Under the pieces are notes generated by a model. The model was not told the DNA's origin and ran no database searches. It saw only the letters and a program-made list of their open reading frames with translations. Shown here piece by piece: positions 1 to 5,320 of a DNA stretch of 6,123 nucleotides. Location of the stretch: the NCBI GenBank assembly GCA_902797015.1, contig CADBRG010000086.1, positions 1 to 6,123 of the forward strand. Reading direction: 5' to 3'. The first letter of the stretch is position 1. Each line of letters begins with the position of its first letter. The translations under genes and the position numbers were made by a program. Origin of the DNA: an uncultured Lachnospiraceae bacterium. GTDB lineage: Bacteria > Bacillota > Clostridia > Lachnospirales > Lachnospiraceae.

Positions 1-706
1 CCTTCTCATCACAGGCGATTTCGATATCTCTGCAAAGCAGGACATACGCTGCCCAGCAGAGCGGATTAAACCAGTGTATCGCGAGAATCAGATATGCAAG
101 CGGCTTCCACAGGTGGTCCAGCCGTGCGAGATGTGCTTTTTCATGGCAGATGACGTATGCAAGCGCTTCACCCGTCATTGTTGACGGCACATAGATGATT
201 GGTCTGAAGATGCCAAGGATAAAAGGCGATTTTACTTCATCGCACGCCACTATCCCTTCTTCGATACAGACCGTGCTTACCAGTGTTTTCTTAAGCTTCA
301 GATAACGGATCACGCTGTACAAAAGCATCGCCAGAACTCCCGCCGCCCATATACCCGCAGCGATCGGGATCACGATCTGCAGCGGATTCGCGCTGGATGC
401 GGGATCCGGTGCAAATGTCTCCGTTATCAGCGCGTTTACAGGCCGATCAACAAACTGCAAGCCCGAATGGATCTCCGGTTCCGGAGACAAAGCGATATCC
501 GCAGGGATCACCTGTCCACTCGGGATCAGACTCACAATGCTGCCAAGCGTAAACGGCAGGATCAGCCGGACCGCGACAAATGCCCACAACAAACAGATAA
601 ACTTCCTGGGAGCCTTACTGAGCAGCAATCTCGCGATCATGACAGCGAGGATCAGCCAGCCGGCTGTAAGGCTCATATTCAGGATCTTCAGAAATAACGT
701 GGTCAT
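1..706 (-). CDS. blaR1: BlaR1/MecR1-type M56 zinc metalloprotease signal transducer, 3' end cut by window edge
   Basis: Membrane sensor-protease that, in the known family, receives a beta-lactam or cell-wall signal and relieves repression by its partner BlaI. The first 235 residues are visible and the frame runs open to position 1. Hydrophobic helices lie at about residues 6-29, 36-55 and 110-134. The family block SPFILGIFRPIIYVP is at 160-174. The zinc-protease HEXXH motif is HEKAH at 188-192, followed by the typical HWFNPLCW block (211-218) and RDIEIACDE (226-234), where E229 is the likely third zinc ligand. The ATG at 706-704 overlaps the blaI stop as ATGA and has AAGGAG six bases upstream, so the two genes are translationally coupled. 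The C-terminal part is missing, so it cannot be said whether a penicillin-binding sensor domain is present. Many Clostridia M56 proteins lack one and respond to other envelope stress. The family call is secure; the ligand is unknown. Confidence 0.93.
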   Translation of the reverse strand, partial: MTTLFLKILNMSLTAGWLILAVMIARLLLSKAPRKFICLLWAFVAVRLILPFTLGSIVSLIPSGQVIPADIALSPEPEIHSGLQFVDRPVNALITETFAPDPASSANPLQIVIPIAAGIWAAGVLAMLLYSVIRYLKLKKTLVSTVCIEEGIVACDEVKSPFILGIFRPIIYVPSTMTGEALAYVICHEKAHLARLDHLWKPLAYLILAIHWFNPLCWAAYVLLCRDIEIACDEK

Positions 707-1071
707 GACCTGCTCCTTTTCTTATAGGAGTCTATCATCTCCTGGATCCTGTCGGCCTCCTCGTCTGTAATGTTTTGCTGGGAAATAAACGCCGCAATGA
801 AAGACGGCAGCGATCCCTGATAGGACTCCTCAATGATCTGCGCACTCTTGGCCGCGTAGAAATCCTCCCGCGAAACGAGTGAAGTAACGATCCCGTTCTG
901 ATTCAGAAATATTCCTTTTTCACAGAGCTTACGAAGCACCGTGTACATGGTCGGTTTCTTCCAGTTCAGCTCTTTCTCACAGATCCTGACCAGTTCACCG
1001 GATGCTACCGGTTCATGCTCCCAGATAATATCCGCGAAACGCTCCTGAATCGCTCCAAGTTCAATATTCAT
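703..1071 (-). CDS. blaI: BlaI/MecI-family winged-helix transcriptional repressor
   Basis: A 122-residue DNA-binding repressor, the normal length for the family. It would act as a dimer on the promoter just upstream and be inactivated through BlaR1. The N-terminal winged helix is visible: wing-helix segment around residues 5-35, then the recognition region KKPTMYTVLRKLCEKGIF at 38-55. The C-terminal dimerisation helices follow (about 78-118). The conserved segment that is proteolysed in staphylococcal BlaI/MecI at an Asn-Phe bond appears to align with Ala94-Phe95 here, a tentative alignment. The ATG at 1071 is chosen because AGAGGTGG sits eight bases upstream. An in-frame GTG at 1083 would lie inside that ribosome site and is rejected. 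The stop overlaps the blaR1 start (ATGA). It probably represses its own operon. Whether it controls a beta-lactamase cannot be seen here. Confidence 0.93.
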   Translation of the reverse strand: MNIELGAIQERFADIIWEHEPVASGELVRICEKELNWKKPTMYTVLRKLCEKGIFLNQNGIVTSLVSREDFYAAKSAQIIEESYQGSLPSFIAAFISQQNITDEEADRIQEMIDSYKKRSRS

Positions 1072-1119
1072 GATTTCTACCACCTCTGATTGTATTACTC
1101 GGATAAACCTCTTGATTTG

Positions 1120-1148
1120 AGTTTATAACAATAAACCGTATTTGTCAA
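1120..1148 (-). promoter_or_regulatory. Sigma-A promoter of the blaI-blaR1 operon
   Basis: On the minus strand a perfect -35 box TTGACA (1148-1143) is followed after 17 bp by TAAACT (1125-1120), a 4/6 match to the -10 consensus. TATAAA two bases earlier (1127-1122) is an alternative with a 15-bp spacer. Transcription would start near 1113 and give a leader of about 40 nt before blaI. The boxes are covered by the inverted repeats listed separately, as expected for a repressor-controlled promoter. Confidence 0.7.
1121..1136. promoter_or_regulatory. Inner palindrome GTTTAT-N4-ATAAAC, candidate BlaI operator
   Basis: Perfect 6-bp inverted repeat with a 4-bp centre, lying across the -10 box and spacer of the blaI promoter. 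BlaI-family dimers bind short dyads over their own promoters, so size and position suit an operator. The half-sites differ from the TACA/TGTA halves of staphylococcal BlaI, so the assignment is an inference from position. Confidence 0.5.
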
Positions 1149-1208
1149 GAGGTTTTACAATATTTTTTACTATCTATTAGACCATTTAGCAGGGTCATAG
1201 GGAGCTTG

Positions 1209-1493
1209 TTAGGACATCCGACCTTCAAGAGAATAAATGAACTGGGCCTGCGGCATTTTCTTAGCAAGCATCGTGAAATGGTCCCACACCCATTCCACAG
1301 CATCTTGGGGTAGCCCCAAACCCTTCTGATAACCATCCGATATACTTGTAGATTTTTTAAAATAGTCCTTGACACGGGAAGGAAAACCAGGCTCATGAAA
1401 TCGATTTTTGAAGAAATGGCGGTACATACAGCCGGAAGGGAGATTATCTTCTTCCAAACCTGTCTCTGCCTCTTTATGCAAAGGAAAACCAGA
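1209..1493 (-). pseudogene. Unrecognised small ORF, possible gene remnant
   Basis: An open frame of about 94 codons begins right after an in-frame TGA (1496-1494) and ends at TAA (1211-1209). I do not recognise the product. It is hydrophilic and aromatic-rich, with a stretch that looks like genuine protein (HFFKNRFHEPGFPSRV, then GLGLPQDAVEWVWDHF and AQFIYSLEG). No membrane helix or signal peptide is seen. Start choices are poor: TTG at 1481 or an internal ATG at residue 19 counted from that TTG, neither with a ribosome site. This suggests the 3' part of a longer gene that lost its beginning, perhaps when the adjacent plus-strand module arrived. The minus-strand frame that overlaps it (1145-1516) reads as a cysteine- and arginine-rich shadow. 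It could also be a real short orphan gene. It fills most of the gap between blaI and the AbiE locus. Confidence 0.35.
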
Positions 1494-1503
1494 TCAACTA
1501 ATA

Positions 1504-1532
1504 TTGACAGCGGCACAAACAGATGATATAAT
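1504..1532 (+). promoter_or_regulatory. Consensus sigma-A promoter of the AbiE-like operon
   Basis: TTGACA at 1504-1509, a 17-bp spacer, and TATAAT at 1527-1532. Both hexamers match the consensus exactly, and the TG at 1524-1525 makes an extended -10. Transcription should start near 1539, giving a leader of about 50 nt before the ATG at 1588. So strong a promoter in front of a toxin-antitoxin locus normally implies repression; the AbiEi product is the expected autorepressor. Confidence 0.85.
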
Positions 1533-1587
1533 CTATTCGTAATCGCAATTCGATATATGGATTTATTATATCAAGAGGTAATCTATT
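1529..1587. repeat. Direct repeat TAATCTATT flanking the abiE leader
   Basis: The 9-mer TAATCTATT occurs at 1529-1537, overlapping the -10 box and start region, and again at 1579-1587, filling the space between the ribosome site and the ATG. The copies are exactly 50 bp apart. Between them is a weak inverted pair GATATA (1552-1557) and TATATC (1567-1572). Placement on the promoter and translation start suggests binding sites for the antitoxin's winged helix, but known AbiEi operators are inverted repeats, so the role is uncertain. Confidence 0.4.
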
Positions 1588-2244
1588 ATGACTTATGCTG
1601 AATACGTTCGGAATTATCTGAAACATCAGGAACAAGGTGCTCCCATTTATACAGATGAGATTGCGGACGCCATAGCTGCTGATTATGAAATCGATAAGAA
1701 AAATGCTGCAGCCGCAACGGCCGTTGCCATCAAACGTATCATGGACAAGGGCGAGCTGCCGGATCTGCGCTGCTATCAAAAGGGAGTTTACTATCGCACG
1801 GTGGTCACGCCTTTCGGAGAGACAAGGATCAGCCGTGAAAAGCTGATTGCCGACAAGTATCTTCTTCCAGATAACGGTTATGAGACCGGCCTTCGTCTGC
1901 TGCATCACATGGGTCTTACAACACAGATGCCAACAGAGCATTTGCTGGCGACCAATGCGGCAAAAGACTGTGTGCGGTATGACAGCAAGCTTGACGTCTC
2001 AATCTGTCCGCCGAAGACTCCGGTCAATGCGGAGAACAAGGCTTATCTGCAGACCCTTGACGTCCTTGATCTTCTGGATAAAGCACCGGTCGACGCTCAG
2101 AATCCCTATGCAATCCTTGCCGATCACATTCATAAAAACGGACTGCAATATGAAATACTACTGTACTATGCTGACAGATTTTATAATCGGAAAACGATCA
2201 TTCGGCTTGCCCATACGGCGAGCCAGAAGGAGGAAAGAATTTGA
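1588..2244 (+). CDS. abiEi: AbiEi-like type IV antitoxin / autorepressor (DUF6088-like)
   Basis: A cytoplasmic protein of 218 residues. In the AbiE system the antitoxin represses its own operon through an N-terminal winged helix and counters the toxin with its C-terminal domain without direct complex formation. Here the helix-turn-helix region spans about residues 1-70 (PIYTDEIADAIAADYEID, then IKRIMDKGEL and the wing CYQKGVYYR). It is followed by the block TPFGETRIS (72-80) and the conserved GYETGLRLLHHMGLTTQMP, which I recall from DUF6088-type antitoxins. Both ends look complete, and a C-terminal NRKTI motif is present. The ATG has AAGAGGT eight bases upstream and a consensus promoter further up. 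Its TGA overlaps a candidate TTG start for the toxin (TTGA), with GGAGGA upstream. The downstream toxin is broken, so this may now be an orphan repressor. The DUF number is from memory; the AbiEi-like role is well supported by the neighbour. Confidence 0.85.
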   Translation: MTYAEYVRNYLKHQEQGAPIYTDEIADAIAADYEIDKKNAAAATAVAIKRIMDKGELPDLRCYQKGVYYRTVVTPFGETRISREKLIADKYLLPDNGYETGLRLLHHMGLTTQMPTEHLLATNAAKDCVRYDSKLDVSICPPKTPVNAENKAYLQTLDVLDLLDKAPVDAQNPYAILADHIHKNGLQYEILLYYADRFYNRKTIIRLAHTASQKEERI

Positions 2245-3108
2245 AACTTCTTTTCGGAGGACATTGACCTTTCTGTAGATACTCGTGGCTGCAACCGTTC
2301 CCAAAACGTGAAGCGGTTGGAATTGGCCGCCAAAAAATACACTGTACTGGACCGCGATGCCTCCGCAGGAAGGACGAACCGGTCCGAGGTGATCTCCATT
2401 TTCACCTATGAGCCGATCACGGCCTATGATGAAAATGATGCCTTGCAGCGTTTCGGAAAGCTGAAGATCGAAGCCACATCCTTTACTATCAGTGAGCCGA
2501 CAACAAGTCTGGAAATCTCACCCATGCTTTACGAGCTTGCCACGGAAAGCGAACAGAGTATCCTGCGAGAGCAGTACGATGTTGCACCGTTTTCCATCAT
2601 AACGATCACAACGGAGCGGATCTTCATCGACAAACTCTTTGCAGCAGAGGCCTATGTCAGGCGATCTGTTGAACCACAGAGAGCTTTTGAGGCGGCAAAG
2701 CACATCTACGACCTAGCTGTCATGATCCGGCAGCCGAATATCCAAAGCCTTCTTGCGGATGATGAGCTGGTCAAAAGACTCCTGGATATCCGCGTTGAAG
2801 AGGAAGCCGGTCGGCTCGATGGAATCCCCGATGTTATGCCGAAAGAGTTCACCTTCTTTGCGGCTGCTGCGTACGATGATGCAGTCAGAAACGCCTATGC
2901 AGTCATGCAGGCGCAATACGTCCTCCGCCCAGAGGACAGAATCAATTATGCCGATGCAATGGCCGCTTTGGGCGAAATCCGCGATAGACTTCTGAACTGC
3001 AAAGCCTGGACCATGTATGAGCCAAGCGAAGAGCTCCAACGGCATATCCGGCAAAAAGAATCTGAACATCTCCATTCCGCACAAAGCCGGGATGACAGAG
3101 AAAGGTAA
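2241..3108 (+). pseudogene. abiEii: AbiEii-like nucleotidyltransferase toxin lacking its N-terminus
   Basis: AbiEii toxins are GTP-binding nucleotidyltransferases of the DNA polymerase beta fold. This reading frame carries the middle and end of such a protein: NFFSEDIDLSVD (from 2245) holds the DxD metal-binding pair; KLKIEATSF supplies the likely third carboxylate; TERIFIDKLFA and KHIYDLAVMI are family-typical later motifs, at residues 101-112 and 131-140 counted from GTG 2308. Roughly the first 50-70 residues are absent, including the KGGTSLSK-type segment. The expected start is still visible: GGAGGA at 2229-2234, then TTG at 2241 overlapping the antitoxin stop. That frame ends after eight codons, so the toxin remnant lies in a different frame. 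The only longer in-frame start, GTG 2308, has no ribosome site and falls after the catalytic motif. The C-terminus appears intact to TAA 3108. A product, if made, should be catalytically dead. A sequencing or assembly deletion is the main alternative. Confidence 0.8.
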
Positions 3109-3147
3109 TAGTGGCCGATGCCAGTAACAAAACTTGTTGTCTGAACG

Positions 3148-3218
3148 TGAAGTAATATATCATAGTATTAACTTTGCAAAAAAGCAAATTGTTTTGCGAG
3201 AAGCACTCTATTACTTCA
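3148..3218. repeat. 10-bp inverted repeat between the convergent abiE remnant and ABC operon
   Basis: TGAAGTAATA (3148-3157) and TATTACTTCA (3209-3218) are exact reverse complements with a 51-nt interior. The interior contains smaller dyads: TTTGC-N6-GCAAA (3173-3188) and GCAAAA/TTTTGC (3176-3181 with 3192-3197). The right arm includes the stop codon of the ABC ATPase gene. The spot between converging genes suits a bidirectional terminator, but there is no GC-rich stem with a T-run, so termination is not proven. Confidence 0.35.
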
Positions 3219-3836
3219 GATGAGTTCCCCGTGACTCATCGTAAAAACCTTTTCGCATAGATTGCTGATATCAATGCTGATGTGGCTGGCAAGGAGGACA
3301 ATGGCTCCCCGTGCTGCTTCCTCCTGCATGATCTGATGTACCTTCCGGACGCCTTCCTGATCAATTGCATTGGTAGGTTCATCGAGCAGCAGTATGTCCG
3401 GCTTTTCCATAATGCTCTGTGCAAGAATCAGTCTCTGTTTCATACCCAGTGAATATTTGCGGAACACTCTTCTGTCATCCGGGTCTAAACCGACTCGAAG
3501 AATAGCGTCCCGAATATCCTGACGGGAAGCTGTTTGACGGATTCTTGAAATCAGCTTCAGATTATCATAGCCCGTCATATCCGGGAAAAGGGACGTATTT
3601 TCAATCATGGCTCCTATCGTTGGATCTGCATCCTGACGGCTTCTCCCATCAAAGAGGACCTTCCCTGATGTCGGCATGATCAACCCGCATATTGCCCGCA
3701 TTAACATTGTCTTACCGGAACCGTTATCTCCGACCAATCCGGTTATATGACCTGTCTCTAATTCCATAGAGACATGATTCAATACCGTCACAGCCTTGAT
3801 CTTTTTTGTTAAGTTTATAATTTCCAGCTTCTTCAT
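3216..3836 (-). CDS. ABC transporter ATP-binding protein (BcrA/lantibiotic-export type)
   Basis: A 206-residue cytoplasmic ATPase that powers the membrane proteins encoded just upstream. All main motifs are present: Walker A GDNGSGKT (36-43), ABC signature as YSLGMKQ (128-134), Walker B ILLLDE (148-153) with D-loop NAID (156-159), and H-loop LLASH (His185). The usual Q-loop glutamine is replaced by Glu79 in AMIENTSLFP. The degenerate signature and this substitution fit ATPases of the bacitracin-resistance and lantibiotic-immunity exporter group. Being about 200 residues, it lacks the C-terminal extension of longer BcrA proteins. The ATG follows the permease stop by one base, with AGAAGG five bases upstream inside that gene's end, indicating translational coupling. 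It is the last gene of a leftward operon. The substrate is unknown; export of an antimicrobial peptide or self-protection is the likeliest guess. Confidence 0.9.
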   Translation of the reverse strand: MKKLEIINLTKKIKAVTVLNHVSMELETGHITGLVGDNGSGKTMLMRAICGLIMPTSGKVLFDGRSRQDADPTIGAMIENTSLFPDMTGYDNLKLISRIRQTASRQDIRDAILRVGLDPDDRRVFRKYSLGMKQRLILAQSIMEKPDILLLDEPTNAIDQEGVRKVHQIMQEEAARGAIVLLASHISIDISNLCEKVFTMSHGELI

Positions 3837-3837
3837 T

Positions 3838-4575
3838 TTATCCTTCTCCGTCTGCAGGATAAATATCTTTCCTGCAGAAATATAATCCGGCAGCTACACT
3901 CACAATGGCTGTTTCTATACACAGCACTCCCGCTTTACCTAACGCTTCCCTTCTTTCCGAAAACAATTCTATGGGATAATAGGCGGGATTCAGCATCTGA
4001 ATCCAAGATACGATTCCGGGCTGTGCTGCAAGTACTGCACAGATAGCAGTCAGTCCCATGCATATAACAACACCAGGGGCAACACCTGTCATACTGCACA
4101 ACCAGTTACACAATAATCCAAATAAAAGCAACAACAATCCAACGATACAAAATAATTTCACAAAAATCATAAAGAATCCATTTCCAGGTCCTGGTTCAGA
4201 CGCAATTACAGTGACAACAGCATGCAGTCCAACATAGAGAAACGCATATCCGAATGAATATCCTGTAAAGCTTCCGATCTGATGATAATACCAGAATCGC
4301 CGTGAAAGCATTCGCGAGAACTGGTATACCGCACCGGTCCGAAGCTGTTCGGCCAGAAAGTCTCCAAACAACAGCAAAAACAGCAGCAGAAAAACCATTT
4401 GATCCGTTGCCAATATAACGGCTTGCACAAGCTCTTCGGAGACTCTGCCCGCGATGCTGAACAAAAGCATATCTTCCGCAGGCAGAGGAACTTTATCTCC
4501 CACTACTGTAAGAAAACTTTGTAAAAAAACCAATGGGATGACCAACAGTTCTCTGAACAGATATTTTTTGCGCAT
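3838..4575 (-). CDS. ABC-2-type membrane permease, six predicted helices
   Basis: An integral membrane protein of 245 residues, most likely a permease half for the ATPase that follows one base downstream. Hydrophobic segments lie at about residues 9-25, 52-72, 101-127, 133-158, 163-189 and 216-236, so six helices, the usual number for ABC-2 permeases. A basic stretch (RRFWYYHQ) precedes helix 3, as in the coupling region of ABC-2 proteins. The short positively charged N-terminus (MRKKYLFRE) supports the chosen ATG. There is no good ribosome site, only GAGTG about 10 bases upstream, and a four-codon mini-frame (ATG AGT GAA TAA) lies between the preceding stop and this start. Translation probably depends on coupling to the upstream gene. 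It resembles the poorly described permeases of lantibiotic-type or DUF2705-like exporters, but I cannot fix the subfamily from sequence alone. Confidence 0.72.
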   Translation of the reverse strand: MRKKYLFRELLVIPLVFLQSFLTVVGDKVPLPAEDMLLFSIAGRVSEELVQAVILATDQMVFLLLFLLLFGDFLAEQLRTGAVYQFSRMLSRRFWYYHQIGSFTGYSFGYAFLYVGLHAVVTVIASEPGPGNGFFMIFVKLFCIVGLLLLLFGLLCNWLCSMTGVAPGVVICMGLTAICAVLAAQPGIVSWIQMLNPAYYPIELFSERREALGKAGVLCIETAIVSVAAGLYFCRKDIYPADGEG

Positions 4576-4590
4576 GTTTTATTCACTCAT

Positions 4591-5316
4591 TTATTCCAGT
4601 CCGTAATATATCAGAATATCGTGACAAATAGAATCATATTCTTCCGCGATTTCCGGAACGGAGATAAAATAAGCATATTCCTTCCAATCCGCATAAGGCG
4701 CTGTCCGTTTTTCGGAAATGATCGAAAGGGTTGTATATGGCATCTCAATCGCTTTCACGATCCCCTCATTTACCATTAAAAAATTATCATGTTTCCCATA
4801 ACACTCATTTAAGGACGTATTCTCCAACAGGACAAGATAGCTCCTGCCTGGCTGCATGAGATTCTGCACACCATCGTATGTAATCTGATCGCCATCCGCA
4901 TACAATCTCGAGGCTAACCATACCGTACACGTATCTCCTTCTTGAATACTGACATCTCCCCTCAAAATTCGATCGATCCGGACTTTTTGACCAATTGACG
5001 CGGTAGTCAGTTCCAGCTCTTCCGCAGCAGTTACAATCATGACAACCTCTGCTTTGCTCGCCGTATCAACATTCTGCTGATGGGAATTCCGATAAACCTC
5101 TGACAGTTCTTCTGGTGTTCTATGATCAGTGACGTCTCCTGCTGCATAAGGAATCCTGACATATAAACTGTTAAGATCAGAGATCGCGTGTATGTTTTCT
5201 AATCCGGATCTTGGTCCTGCCATCATAAGAACTGTTCCAATCAGGAAGACACATATAACCGCAATCAGAAGCTTACAATGCCATCGAAACGAATTGCCTG
5301 TACTCTCTATTATCAT
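4591..5316 (-). CDS. Unrecognised single-pass membrane-anchored extracytoplasmic protein
   Basis: I do not recognise this 241-residue protein. It has a basic N-terminus, one hydrophobic helix at about residues 14-34 (LLIAVICVFLIGTVLMMAG), no lipobox, and then a soluble domain of about 200 residues that should lie outside the membrane. The centre (KVRIDRILRGDVSIQEGDTCTVWL, in pieces KVRIDRILRGD and GDTCTVWL) shows the alternating beta pattern of secreted Bacillota domains in which a strand, KGD-like turn and strand repeat; an OB-like barrel is possible. A GRSYLVLLEN strand follows. The end is acidic and aromatic. The ATG at 5316 is chosen because AGGGG lies seven bases upstream and it starts four bases after the preceding gene's stop. 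An ATG at 5334 inside that gene has no ribosome site. Lying between two permease genes, it probably works with the transporter, for example as a substrate-binding or immunity-type partner. That role is inference. Confidence 0.75.
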   Translation of the reverse strand: MIIESTGNSFRWHCKLLIAVICVFLIGTVLMMAGPRSGLENIHAISDLNSLYVRIPYAAGDVTDHRTPEELSEVYRNSHQQNVDTASKAEVVMIVTAAEELELTTASIGQKVRIDRILRGDVSIQEGDTCTVWLASRLYADGDQITYDGVQNLMQPGRSYLVLLENTSLNECYGKHDNFLMVNEGIVKAIEMPYTTLSIISEKRTAPYADWKEYAYFISVPEIAEEYDSICHDILIYYGLE

Positions 5317-5320
5317 TTTA

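Larger units (their letters stand above)
1105..1155. repeat. 11-bp inverted repeat around the blaI promoter
   Basis: AAACCTCTTGA at 1105-1115 is the exact reverse complement of TCAAGAGGTTT at 1145-1155, separated by 29 bp. The right arm contains most of the -35 box; the left arm lies at the expected transcription start. The centre (1130) is within about 2 bp of the centre of the inner palindrome (1128.5). Arms 40 bp apart, near four helical turns, would suit binding by two dimers on one DNA face. The repeat itself is certain; the function is inferred. Confidence 0.6.

Noticed and set aside
467..770. Two plus-strand reading frames opposite the start of blaR1
   Set aside because: Low-complexity charged translations antisense to a clear M56 protease; no ribosome site or family resemblance.
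1072..1083. GTG at 1083 as the blaI start
   Set aside because: It lies within the AGAGGTGG ribosome site that serves the ATG at 1071, and the ATG gives the normal family length.
1089..1161. ATTGTA (1089-1094) and TACAAT (1156-1161) as a BlaI TGTA/TACA operator pair
   Set aside because: The halves are over 60 bp apart and not centred with the other dyads; a single dimer could not span them and short AT-rich matches are expected by chance.
1145..1516. Minus-strand frame of 123 codons overlapping the orphan ORF
   Set aside because: Arg- and Cys-rich shadow translation; it would also run across the blaI promoter region. The other frame (1209-1493) reads far more like protein.
2308..2310. GTG at 2308 as a genuine start of a short toxin variant
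   Set aside because: No ribosome site precedes it, and clear homologous toxin sequence (FFSEDIDLS) lies upstream in the same frame.
3220..3240. GATGAG/CTCATC hairpin near the ATPase stop as a terminator
   Set aside because: It lies within the last codons of the gene, has a 6-bp stem with a 10-nt loop and no following T-run.
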